Below are positions 19,030 to 29,900 of a stretch of DNA of 64,000 bases, piece after piece. How positions within the stretch are numbered: the first letter of the stretch is position 1; every line of letters begins with the position of its first letter. The position numbers and the translations under genes are program-made. This stretch comes from Lachancea kluyveri NRRL Y-12651 (taxonomy: Eukaryota; Ascomycota; Saccharomycetes; Saccharomycetales; Saccharomycetaceae), in assembly GCA_000149225.2 (NCBI GenBank), contig CM000687.1, forward strand, positions 176,501 to 240,500, given 5' to 3'. Below the pieces are notes generated by a model. It saw only the letters and a list, made by a program, of their open reading frames with translations. It had not been told where the DNA came from and ran no database searches.

Positions 19030-19089
19030 CACGTGACTGCTCTTTTTCTTCTTCTTTTTTTACCCTCCCTTATAGTACGGAAACACGTG
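19030..19089. promoter_or_regulatory. Two CACGTG E-boxes upstream of PHO91
   Basis: CACGTG occurs at 19030-19035 (in CCCACGTGAC) and 19084-19089 (in AACACGTGGC), about 240 and 185 bp before the PHO91 ATG. Both Pho4 and Cbf1 bind this core. The flank of the second box is compatible with Pho4; the first has GTCACGTGGG on the reverse strand. Confidence 0.45.
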
Positions 19090-19273
19090 GCTTCGTGCCA
19101 TAGACATGTACGTGGTTGCTTCTGCTACTCCTCTCCCTCCCAAACGCAGCAATGTCGGTATATCTGAGGGAAAAAAAAGTAAATACAGAATAGACATTGA
19201 GCTCTATCCCTGTCTCCCGTTATTCAGTCCTGTCACCTCAGTATCTCCAGCTGCTTTCATCGCAAGGTACATC

Positions 19274-19599
19274 ATGAAGTTTTCCCATTCGTTGCAGTTT
19301 AATGCCGTCCCGGAATGGTCTTCGAAGTACATCGCCTACTCCCAGTTGAAGAAACTGATTTACTCCCTACAAAAGGAAAAGTTGTACCAGGATGCCGCCT
19401 CTTCTGACCCGGAACGTGCTCCGCTGAATAAAAACTATACTTCCAGGTTTCTCGATGCTCTTGACCAACAGCTGTACAAAATCGACAAGTTTTTCGCTTC
19501 TCAAGAAACCGGTATCTTGGCGAATTATCACGAGCTGAACGATGACGTTCAAGAGTTTCAATCCGAACTGCTCAATAGATCCTCTTTTTCTATGGACTC

Positions 19600-19639
<40 letters not shown>

Positions 19640-21787
19640 CAACAGCCAAAGCAAACTCACCGTCGTAGTAGTGCCTCTTCCGTCTCTATGAACCGTGCCA
19701 TGTCGTACTCTGACGATGATGAGGACGATGAAGAGGAATATGATGGCGATAACCCGGGTACAAGGCTGGTTAACTCCATTCTACATGAAGTGGTTCCTTC
19801 TATGTCCAGAACTACAAACTTTACAAACTCCGATCCCATGTTGGATATCAAGATTACTTTGAAAAAAAGACTGGTTGCAATCTTCACCCAGCTTTCGGAA
19901 CTCAAGAGTTTTATCGATTTGAACCACACCGGTTTTTCCAAGATTTGTAAAAAGTTCGACAAAAGTTTGGACACTTCCATCAAATCCCAGTACCTGCCAA
20001 CCCTGTCACAAAAGACTCACGTTTTCCAGCCAGAAACTTTAAAGAATTTGGAAAATTGTATCAATGACACTATCGTGATGTACGCCAAATTGCTGAGTAA
20101 CGGCGATCATTCTCAAGACGTGATCAACTTCCAAGAAGCCGAGCGTCAACTGGGCTTGCATCTGAGGGAACATGTCGTATGGGAGAGGAACACCGTTTGG
20201 AAAGATATGATGAATTTGGAACGTAAGGCTCAAAACATCAAAACGGAAAGGGTCAAGAAAAAGCCTAGTCCGAACTTCAAAGAAGATCAGCCGGAAACGT
20301 CTCCCTCCCCGACTCCAGAGCTCCCCTCCAACATCAACGATGCGTTGCAAATGTCACCCCATCAGTACGTGAGGTTGATACTCCAGTCCACCCAATTCTT
20401 GAAATTTCTGTTGATCACTTCTGTCTTCATTGTCCTACTGGTTTTCTCCCCGTTTGCCGACCTGTTGCAAAAAAATTGTTTTGCAATTCTGGTGTACGCC
20501 TCTTTGTTGTGGGCCACTGAAACGATCCCCCTGTTCGTCACTTCTCTGTTGGTTCCTCTGTTGGTCGTCTTTTTGCCCGTTTTGAAAAACTCATCTACCG
20601 GCAAAGTCATGACCCCTGCGGAATCCTCGCAATACATTTTGTCTACGATGTGGTCCAGCGTTATCATGTTGCTTTTAGGCGGGTTTACCCTTGCCGCTGC
20701 CCTGTCCAAATACAACGTTGCAAAAGTCATCTCTACCCACATTCTATCCTCTGCAGGCACAAATCCGAAGATGATTTTGTTGACCAACATGGGGGTTGCT
20801 CTTTTCGTTTCCATGTGGGTTTCAAACGTTGCCGCACCCGTCCTGTGTTACTCCATCATCCAACCATTGCTGCGTACTCTGCCAAAGGGCAGTTCTTTTG
20901 CCAAATCGTTGATCTTGGGGATCGCATTAGCTTCCAACATTGGAGGAATGGCATCTCCAATCGCATCCCCTCAAAATATAATCTCTATTGGAATGATGGA
21001 CCCTCAACCATCGTGGGGCCAATGGTTCATCGTATCCCTACCCGTCTGTGTCATTTGTATATTTGGCATCTGGGTCTTGCTGCTCCTCACTTTCCCCTCA
21101 GATCCAAACTTGAAAATCTTACAACTGCATCCGATCAAGGAACCCTTCACCATCCAACAATGGTTTGTTACTTTGTGTACTATTGGGACCATCGCCCTAT
21201 GGTGTTTGGCCAAACAGCTATCCGGTATATTTGGTGAAATGGGTATCATTTCAATCATACCGATGGTTTTACTATTCGGTACAGGGATGCTAACTTCAGA
21301 TGACTTCAACAATTTCATGTGGACCATTGTCATCTTGGCAATGGGAGGTACCACGTTGGGCAAATCTGTCACTTCCTCCGGTCTGTTGGCTTCGATGGCC
21401 TCGCTTATCAAAGACCAGGTCCAGGACAAGCCTGTATTTGTTATCGTCTTGGTGTTTGGTATCGTAATCTTAACCATGGCAACTTTTGTCTCCCACACGG
21501 TTGCTGCTATGATCATTGTTCCCTTAATGAGCGAAATTGGTTCGAAACTGCCCTCCGGTGATCATTCCAGGCTTTTAATAATGCTTGCCGCATTTTTATG
21601 TTCCGGTGCTATGGGTCTACCGACTTCTGGATTCCCCAATGTCACTGCAATTTCCATGATAGATGATGTTGGTGATAGATATTTAACCGTAGGGAACTTT
21701 ATCACCAGGGGTGTCCCTGCAAGTGTTTTAACCTATTTTGTCATTGTGACCATTGGTTATGGTTTGATGAAATTAATTGGCTATTAG
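19274..21787 (+). CDS. PHO91: Vacuolar low-affinity phosphate transporter, SPX domain protein
   Basis: 837 residues from the ATG at 19274, chosen because SPX proteins begin MKFSHSLQFNAVPEW; an in-frame ATG at 19106 would add 56 unrelated residues. Pho91 exports phosphate from the vacuole to the cytosol in S. cerevisiae. The SPX domain covers about residues 1-310, with the lysine-rich KICKKFDKS helix near 220. It is interrupted by 15 consecutive Gln (19601-19645) and an acidic stretch. The C-terminal two thirds form a divalent-anion:Na+ symporter domain with about twelve membrane helices (LLWATETIPLFVTSL, SNVAAPVLCYS, NIGGMASPIASPQN, VSHTVAAMIIVPLM). Orientation and neighbours match YNR013C. 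Confidence 0.96.
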
Positions 21788-22028
21788 CCTCTCTCTCTCT
21801 TTCTCTCTCTTCCCCCTCAAAATTCACATTTTATGATTTTCTGACATTGTCTACATCTTTATTTTTTTTTTTTTTTTATTTTTTTTCTTCCCCCCTCTCA
21901 TTATAAACTTTTCTATCTCCATCTTATTGAGCATTAATCACATATTTAATTCTATCATCTAGCCCTATGTGTGACGCTAGTGCTATCTTCATTATTATTT
22001 TTACTTTTAATATACATAAAATCAACAT

Positions 22029-23555
22029 TTAGTCACAACCAAAGTACTTGGCATCAATAAATCTGATTCTTGCCCAGTTACATTTATTTGTCTCTAGAGC
22101 CTTTGTAGAGATTATTGTCCCCGCGTACAATTCTACGCCGTTGTTGAAAGCATTAATGATCCTCCTAATACCAATTTCTGTAGCCAGATACACAACAACT
22201 TTAATTTTGTTCAACGAAACTCCGTGATCTAGCAACACTTGGATGGCCATGATGATCGCAGCACCAGAAATAATTTGAGCATCCATTAACAAGACCTGCT
22301 CGTACTTTTCAATCGACGGTGGCAAGAATTCACAATGTAGTTGAGGCTCACCGGTATGAGAGTCGGACTGAATTAAGAGTTTTCCCACAGCGATATTTGG
22401 AATTGTCTTTCTTAAAGACCTCATGAAACAATCACCAGAGCGAACAATGTTGATTGCTGTAACCTTGTCGAAGTTTACGGTTACCGGAGACTCAATTTTA
22501 ACACCGGTCGAAGTTTCTACTGTAGTTCCTTTATGTGCAGGGATGTCATCTAAGGCCCTGGCCAACAAAATTATGGCAATTCTGTCGAAATAGAAGACAA
22601 AGTCATCGCGACACAAGTTCCTATCTAGGATCATTGTGCGTAAAGAACGCACTTGATTTGTAGGCTCCAGCTCATGGATTGTATCCATTTCCTTTATCGG
22701 CGTAACATTGGAAATATGACCGAGTTTGATAAGCTCCTTCAAGTGGTTTTGCGATTTTGCCTGTAATTTTGACTTTATATGGCTGATCATCATTTGAGTA
22801 GCAACACCGTTGTCGCCTATTGACGGAATTATTGCGTCCGCGTTCTTCATAGTTGGTCTCACATACTTATCTGCGTTCGGCTTCACAAAATTTTCCCACT
22901 GTTGGATACAGCCATCAAGGTCTCTCCCCCTAGATACAATATCACGCGATAACCTTCTTGCCAGGCAGATATCTAAGTCTGCATCGACGTAGATTTTCAA
23001 ATCCATAAGTTCCAACAAACGTTTATCGTACAGCGCATAAATACCTTCCAACACGATAACACTAGCACCATAAATAGTTATACTCTTTTCTGGCAAACGA
23101 TCATGAGATACAAAGCTGTAAACCGGAATTGTAGTTTTCTTACCTTCTTTTAGACTTAGAATGCAGTCGTAAACAAGGTCCAAGTCTATAGCAGCAGGTT
23201 CATCAAAATCATAATTGTTGTTAAAGGCCTTTTCGCGGTTTTCTTTTGATAATGGCTTATAGAAGTTATCCATTGATACCAATACCGTCCAAGGTGTATT
23301 GATGGAAGAAACGATTTTTGCAGCGACACTAGTCTTGCCAGAGCCAGAAGTACCACCAACTCCGATAATGTACGGTGTTGTCCAAGGAGGAATATAACGA
23401 GATCCGCCATCAATAGATATTCTGGAGTTCCCTGTTGTAAATTGTGAGCACAGATCTACAGTACTGGGAGCTTCAGAGACACTGGGAGTGGAGATAAAAG
23501 ATGATGAACTATCATTCACTGGGAAAATCCGATGCGTATCAACGGATGAGGGCAT
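22029..23555 (-). CDS. URK1: Uridine/cytidine kinase
   Basis: 508 residues (S. cerevisiae 501) from the ATG (CAT at 23553-23555). The frame above it to 23627 opens only at a TTG. It phosphorylates uridine and cytidine to UMP and CMP in pyrimidine salvage. The N-terminal kinase domain has the P-loop GVGGTSGSGKTS (about residue 70) and the nucleoside-binding stretch SMDNFYKPL. The C-terminal half is a uracil-phosphoribosyltransferase-like domain (ARALDDIPAHKGT, VLLMDAQIISGAA). It converges with PHO91 across about 240 bp of C/T- and T-rich sequence. Confidence 0.96.
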   Translation of the reverse strand: MPSSVDTHRIFPVNDSSSSFISTPSVSEAPSTVDLCSQFTTGNSRISIDGGSRYIPPWTTPYIIGVGGTSGSGKTSVAAKIVSSINTPWTVLVSMDNFYKPLSKENREKAFNNNYDFDEPAAIDLDLVYDCILSLKEGKKTTIPVYSFVSHDRLPEKSITIYGASVIVLEGIYALYDKRLLELMDLKIYVDADLDICLARRLSRDIVSRGRDLDGCIQQWENFVKPNADKYVRPTMKNADAIIPSIGDNGVATQMMISHIKSKLQAKSQNHLKELIKLGHISNVTPIKEMDTIHELEPTNQVRSLRTMILDRNLCRDDFVFYFDRIAIILLARALDDIPAHKGTTVETSTGVKIESPVTVNFDKVTAINIVRSGDCFMRSLRKTIPNIAVGKLLIQSDSHTGEPQLHCEFLPPSIEKYEQVLLMDAQIISGAAIIMAIQVLLDHGVSLNKIKVVVYLATEIGIRRIINAFNNGVELYAGTIISTKALETNKCNWARIRFIDAKYFGCD

Positions 23556-23831
23556 CTTAGCACAAGGAAGGAGTGGGAATTTCAGAACAGGGAACGAAGA
23601 CGAAATAATGGCACTTTGTTTAATCAAAGAACGCTAAACTGGTCCGCTTTAGTGTTTTCCAGGAAGCTTCCCTATCTAACAGTCTTGTTTGGAAAGACGT
23701 ACGATTACCAACTAAAATGATAAAAGTGACAAAATTTTTCAAGATTGTTGAAAATTTCAGCGAGCAATAGATATAAGATTAATTTCAAAATCAGGATAAG
23801 AGCTAACGCATAGCCCAGTTTGGGAAGAATT

Positions 23832-26507
23832 ATGGAGAAATTAATCAGTGGCCATGGAAAACGCAGGGTAAAAAGAAGCTTTGAAGAATCTGAATCTAAA
23901 GGGCGTACTGCTGTTCCACTAGAGAAAAACACTTCCATTGAACACATAGTTAAAAAAGCTAAAGATAAGGAAAGCCAAGATGTAAAAGGAATGGAAGATT
24001 TACGAGTACTAGCAAGACAAAAGTATTTGACTGTTAGAGAACAGCAAAAGCTAGACCTTCTTTTGAAGGAATTGGAATTTTTGGAAGAGGATATAAAAAA
24101 ACATGGCTGGAATAATCTTTCTAGAAGTGAACAAGATGATATCCTCATGAAAAGAGAAGTGGTTGAAATTATCCGAGAAAGGGAAATAGCAGGGGAGAAT
24201 GAACGATTTACTTTAGGCGATGACTACTTTGACGATAATGGTAGAATGGATTTGGAGAAAAAACGACAACTGTTAAACAAAAAGGATGAGTACGATGGTG
24301 AAAAAAAAACAAGGCAACAATTATGGGAGGAGAAGCAGTTGAAACAGTCTGTGCAGAACGATTCAGTAGATGAAATAAAGGTTGAAGGTTCAGAAGACTA
24401 TGAGTTTGTTTTTGATACTGACGCGCTGATAGATTTCACTGAAGGCGACGATGGCCTACCAGAACAGGATGCAGACTACAAAAACGCATTAAGTAAACAG
24501 CTTACTCAAGAGCAAAACCGTATTGACAGTGTTCAAGAAACAAGAAAATCTTTGCCCGTGTACCACTATAGAGAGCAGCTGCTCGACGCAATTAGGAGTA
24601 ACCAGGTGTTGATTGTCGTCGGTGAGACTGGCTCCGGGAAAACAACCCAGTTGCCACAATATCTTGTGGAGGATGGTTACACTCAGAAGGGCAAACTGCA
24701 GATTGTTTGTACTCAGCCGCGCCGTGTTGCGGCTACCTCTGTCGCTACAAGGGTCGCGGATGAAATGAACGTTGTACTGGGTAAAGAGGTAGGCTATTCC
24801 ATTAGGTTTGAAGATAGAACAGCACGTGGTATTACCTTTTTGAAGTATATGACAGATGGTATGCTACTGAGAGAATTTTTAACAGATCCTGAGCTTTCTA
24901 ACTACTCCTGTATAATGATCGATGAAGCGCACGAGCGCACATTGGCAACAGATGTTCTATTGGGATTACTGAAAGATATTTTGCCACATCGCAAGGATTT
25001 AAAGCTTCTTATATCGTCTGCTACCATGAATGCCACCAAATTCTCCCAGTTTTTTTACGATGCTCCAATTTTCAATGTTCCTGGCAGAAGATACCCGGTA
25101 GATATTCACTACACTTTGCAGCCAGAGGCAAATTACATTCAGGCAGCGATAACTACAATCTTTCAAATTCACACAACACAGCAACTACCTGGTGACATTC
25201 TTGTGTTTTTAACGGGTCAAGAAGAAATTGAAGCTACCATGGAAAAATTAGAAGATATTGTTCACAAACTGGGCTCTAAGCTCCCACCACTTCTGATCAC
25301 TCCAATATATGCGAATTTACCCCAGGACCAACAATCTAAAATTTTTCAGAAAACTCCATCCGGCTGTAGAAAAGTTGTGTTAGCTACGAATATTGCAGAG
25401 ACTTCGCTAACCATTGATGGTATCAAATACGTGATCGACCCTGGCTTCGTAAAGGAAAACTCTTACGTGCCTAGTACTGGTATGTCACAATTGTCGACGG
25501 TGCCATGTTCGAAGGCATCTGTGGATCAACGTGCTGGTAGGGCGGGGCGGGTTGGTCCTGGCAAATGCTTCAGGTTATTCACCAAATGGTCGTACTATAA
25601 TGAACTATCCCCGCTACCTAAACCAGAAATACTACGTACCAATCTTTCCCATACTGTTTTGCTATTGCTTTCATTAGGTGTCACTGATTTGCTCAATTTT
25701 CCACTCTTAGATAAACCAAGTATACCTAGTTTGATGAAATCTTTGGAAAATTTATATGTGCTGGGTGCGCTTAACAGCAAAGGCACCATTACCAAACTAG
25801 GCAGAATGATGTGCGAATTTCCTTGTGAACCAGAATTTGCCAAAGTGTTACACACTGCCGCAGCTCATGAAAAGTGTCAAGGTGTATTAGAACAAGCTAC
25901 GACTATCGTTTCTATGTTACATGAAACAGCATCAATTTTTGTAAATAGTCGCAGAAATGGTGATAAGGCAAGCTCTAACTCAACTGTTGGCACTATACGC
26001 AGTGATCATATGTTATATCTGGAAATCTATAACAATTGGGTGGATTCAAACTTTTCTAGATCGTGGTGCATAGATCATAAAGTGCAATACAAAACGATGT
26101 GTCGCGTAAAAAATGTTAGAGACCAGTTGTTGAGGTGCTGCGATAAGCTTGGTCTCGTGCTAATGAATGAAGCTGCTCGAACAAAAGCTGAAACTGCTAA
26201 CGAAAACAATGAATCACGGATTGCGCGTTGCTTTATCAGTGGATTTCCCATGAACATTGCACAACTAGGCACTACGGGATACAGAACAGTTGGTAAGCAG
26301 AAAGGGGGGATTCTCGTTAATATCCATCCAGCCAGTGTTGTTTTCCAACAGGATAAATCTGAGATGAAAAAGCCAACGAAGTACATTTTATATCAACAAT
26401 TGATGCTTACATCCAAAGAGTTCATGAGAGACTGTTTCCCAATATCTCGTAAAGAATGGTTGCATGAGATGGTTCCTCATTATTTTGGGCAGGAGCTACC
26501 AAATTGA
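23832..26507 (+). CDS. PRP2: DEAH-box spliceosomal RNA helicase Prp2
   Basis: 891 residues from the ATG at 23832 (MEKLISGHGKRRVKRSFEE); the frame extends to a TTG at 23820. Prp2 uses ATP to remodel the activated spliceosome before the first splicing step. Motifs seen: I GETGSGKT, Ia TQPRRVAAT, II DEAH, III SAT, V NIAETSLT and VI QRAGRAGR, followed by the HA2/OB C-terminal domains (ending near LMLTSKEFMRDC). The N-terminal 200 residues are basic and less conserved, with WEEKQLK and FDTDALIDFTE matching Prp2. It is divergent from URK1 (277 bp between starts), as for YNR012W/YNR011C. Confidence 0.95.
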   Translation: MEKLISGHGKRRVKRSFEESESKGRTAVPLEKNTSIEHIVKKAKDKESQDVKGMEDLRVLARQKYLTVREQQKLDLLLKELEFLEEDIKKHGWNNLSRSEQDDILMKREVVEIIREREIAGENERFTLGDDYFDDNGRMDLEKKRQLLNKKDEYDGEKKTRQQLWEEKQLKQSVQNDSVDEIKVEGSEDYEFVFDTDALIDFTEGDDGLPEQDADYKNALSKQLTQEQNRIDSVQETRKSLPVYHYREQLLDAIRSNQVLIVVGETGSGKTTQLPQYLVEDGYTQKGKLQIVCTQPRRVAATSVATRVADEMNVVLGKEVGYSIRFEDRTARGITFLKYMTDGMLLREFLTDPELSNYSCIMIDEAHERTLATDVLLGLLKDILPHRKDLKLLISSATMNATKFSQFFYDAPIFNVPGRRYPVDIHYTLQPEANYIQAAITTIFQIHTTQQLPGDILVFLTGQEEIEATMEKLEDIVHKLGSKLPPLLITPIYANLPQDQQSKIFQKTPSGCRKVVLATNIAETSLTIDGIKYVIDPGFVKENSYVPSTGMSQLSTVPCSKASVDQRAGRAGRVGPGKCFRLFTKWSYYNELSPLPKPEILRTNLSHTVLLLLSLGVTDLLNFPLLDKPSIPSLMKSLENLYVLGALNSKGTITKLGRMMCEFPCEPEFAKVLHTAAAHEKCQGVLEQATTIVSMLHETASIFVNSRRNGDKASSNSTVGTIRSDHMLYLEIYNNWVDSNFSRSWCIDHKVQYKTMCRVKNVRDQLLRCCDKLGLVLMNEAARTKAETANENNESRIARCFISGFPMNIAQLGTTGYRTVGKQKGGILVNIHPASVVFQQDKSEMKKPTKYILYQQLMLTSKEFMRDCFPISRKEWLHEMVPHYFGQELPN

Positions 26508-26996
26508 GCGACATACTAGCCACGTTTGTGTAAAACTTTTTATTAAACCTTGTATATTTTAAGATCAATATTTGGCTACGGGACTAAAGAGAAGGCTCAA
26601 TGGCTTTATACCAGGAGGTAGGAAATGAATAACGGATTAGCTGATGGCCGATGGTTGTTCAAAAACTTGGAAGAAATTCACACTGTTTTCCTTTTTCCTT
26701 TCGTTTTACTATTGGCTACTTTTATTCTTTTAAAAGAGGTATGTGGAATACGGACGTGATTTTTATGACATTTTCTCTCGTGAGCAGTTAGCAAACTTTT
26801 AGAACTTAAAAGTTGTGAACTGGTTTGAAGCATTTACTTTTAAAAATTTCCGATTAAATATGTCGATTATAAAAATCTAAAAAGGAATTATCTCAAGAAA
26901 ATATAAATGAAAGGGCTCATAAAATTTAAACTACAAGTAAAGTAAAAATATTGTACAATTTTAAAATTCGGCGTGTGTATATATGCATAAAGCCAA
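26508..26996. other. AT-rich convergent region, possible replication origin
   Basis: 489 bp between the ends of PRP2 (+) and the flocculin gene (-). It becomes very AT-rich after about 26820. On the minus strand ATTTATATTTT (26898-26908) matches the S. cerevisiae ARS consensus WTTTAYRTTTW exactly. An AT-rich gap between converging genes is a typical origin site, but such matches also occur by chance in AT-rich DNA. Confidence 0.3.
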
Positions 26997-29900
26997 TTAA
27001 AAAGAACCAATTAACATGAACAGAAACGAAAAAATGAATTTGTTAAGAGTCAGCATACTAGCCGAGCCTTCATAATGGGAAATGACCATGGTTGTCATTA
27101 AAGATTTGCTGGTTGTGAATGCATCTATAGTAGTAGCTCCCGAGAAAGCAGAACTGGTAGATGTCTGTGAAACTCGAACAACAGTGCTAAATGAAGTTGC
27201 ATATAAAGCGTCCGTGAGAGAAGTATGTGTGGCATGTACAGTGGTTTCAAAACTACCGGCATATGAACTTTCCTCGACAGGTGCCGAAATGTATGGAACG
27301 TCGCTTCTAGATATTTTTGGATTGACGGTAGCAGAGTCGATAGAATGCGAAAGCTCATTATCGGAAATAGTGCTGTGGGGTACCTCGTTTATGGATCGAG
27401 ATACCACGTGATTGTTGGCATTGGAATGAACAGTAGTAACGATCTTGCTGCTAGATGAACTGGTACATGAAATGCCATTTCTAGAGGAAGAGGGATGCGA
27501 AATACCAATACTCGACGAAGAGGGATGGGAAATACTGCTACTTGAAGGGGACTGGGAGACATTACCACTTGATAATGTGATGTAGGAAACGTAATTGCTC
27601 GACGGCGTAGTATAAGAAACATCCCCACTTGAAGAGGATTGAGAAACATTGCTGCTTGATGGTGTAGCGTAGCCATCACTGTTCAACAAAGAAGAATGAG
27701 AAACATCACTACTTGAAGAGGATTGAGAAACATCCCCACTTGAAGAGGATTGAGAAACATTGCTGCTTGATGGTGTAGCGTAGCCATCACTGTTCAACAA
27801 AGAAGAATGAGAAACATCACTACTTGAAGAGGATTGAGAAACATTGCTGCTTGATGGTGTAGCGTGGCCATCACTGTTCAACGAAGAAGAATGAGAAACA
27901 TCCCCACTTGAAGAGGATTGAGAAACATTGCTGCTTGATGGTGTAGCGTAGCCATCACTGTTCAACAAAGAAGAATGAGAAACATCACTACTTGAAGAGG
28001 ATTGAGAAACATTGCTGCTTGATGGTGTAGCGTAGCCATCACTGTTCAACGAAGAAGAATGAGAAACATCCCCACTTGAAGAGGATTGAGAAACATTGCT
28101 GCTTGATGGTGTAGCGTAGCCATCACTGTTCAACAAAGAAGAATGAGAAACATCACTACTTGAAGAGGATTGAGAAACATAACTGCTTGATGGTGTAGCG
28201 TGGCCATCACTGTTCAACGAAGAATGAGAAACATCACTACTTGATAGTGCGGCGTAGGAGATATAACTGCTCGGTGGTGTAGCGTAGCCATCACTGTTCA
28301 ACGAAGAAGAATGAGAAACATCACTACTTGATAGTGCGGCGTAGGAGATATAACTGCTCGGTGGTGTAGCGTAGGAGATATAACTGCCCAATGACTGCAA
28401 GCCATCATTCCCAGAAATAGCCGAAGAAAAGATATCCCTGAGGTGATCACCATACGTTTCGGAGATGCTTGTGCTCTTTGGAACACAAGTAGTGCTAAAA
28501 GTTTTGCTGTTGCTACTAATAGTCCACGATGGATCGCTCAGTGTTGATCTGGAAGATATTCTTGGGATTGTAGTGGTGTAGTGGGATATATAGGTCCAGC
28601 CTACAGCACCCAAAGTAGTAGTAAGAGTTGAGTATCCAGGTGTAATAGTACTCTCAGTGAGAGAGGTCTTAGAGCTTGGAGAAATAATCGTGGATAAAGG
28701 AGTACTCGAATTCCAGTTATGTAGAGTCGGCTTTATGCTGGAAACGGAAGGAGCTTCAACATAGTAGATCAATGTGGTTCTGTATAGGCCATTGGATTGA
28801 GTATTCACATTAGTTTCTGTCAGATATGTTGTTGTAAAGGTACCTGTCCATGTGGTTGAAGTGGTTGTAGAAACAACTGCAAACTCCGGAGTCTTGACCT
28901 CGTAGATCACACCTTCGCTTGGACGGCCATCGGTGCCAGTGCCGGTCGTGGTCACGGTGTTGTATGTGGTGGTGAAAGTACCGTCCCATCCGGTGGTAGT
29001 GGTTGTGGTTCCATGAACTACTTCTGGGGTCCTCACGTGGTAGATGGTTTGGACCGTTCCAACGCCATCAGTTCCTGTGAACGTGGTGACATCTGTGGTG
29101 TAGGTCTCAGTGGTGGTTCCAGTCCATCCTTCCGTGGTTGTGAAGTCGATATGAGCAAATGGAGTCTTGACCTCGTAGATCACACCTTCGCTTGGACGGC
29201 CATCGGTGCCAGTGCCGGTCGTGGTCACGGTGTTGTATGTGGTGGTGAAAGTACCGTCCCATCCGGTGGTAGTGGTTGTGGTTCCATGAACTACTTCTGG
29301 GGTCCTCACGTGGTAGATGGTTTGGACCGTTCCAACGCCATCAGTTCCTGTGAACGTGGTGACATCTGTGGTGTAGGTCTCAGTGGTGGTTCCAGTCCAT
29401 CCTTCCGTGGTTGTGAAGTCGATATGAGCAAATGGAGTCTTGACTTCGTAAATTACTTCCTTAGTAGAGCTGCCATCAGTTCCAGTGTTGATTACTGTTT
29501 GAGTCGTATATGTGCTAGCCACCGTACCAGTCCATCCAAAAGTTTTAGTAGTAGTCGCAACAGGTAGTGGCGTCTCTACAACAACAACTCTTCCGGTGGT
29601 CAACGTACCCTCACTATTTGTATATGTAGAATCCACAGTATAAGCAGTTGTAGTATATGAGCCAGTCCATGGTAAAGTAGTGGTAACGACAATTTCCGGA
29701 CAGCTTTCAGGTTGATCATCGATAGAATAGATAACGTCCTCAAATTCTTTATGGGTTACACCTTCTGGATCTGTATAGTAAAATTTCAAACCACCAGCGT
29801 TATTCGTTTGACTGAAAAATAATCTAATTGGATAAAACACACCTGCATAAAGATGAGAGGTAAGCGAAGAACTACCTCCTACCTTGTTACCACTAGTCCA

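Larger units (their letters stand above)
17949..19273. other. 1.3-kb divergent region upstream of PHO91
   Basis: No gene was recognised. The part near 17990-18300 is rich in alternating TA/GT sequence. Further on are a 27-bp GC-rich palindrome (18659-18685), purine-rich sequence around 18780-18960, and two CACGTG boxes close to PHO91. The many small ORFs in it have no protein-like character. Confidence 0.5.

Noticed and set aside
28298-29567. Long ORFs opposite the adhesin gene (for example 29013-29567 +)
   Set aside because: Shadows of the repeat-coding strand; they repeat with the same period and lack independent features.
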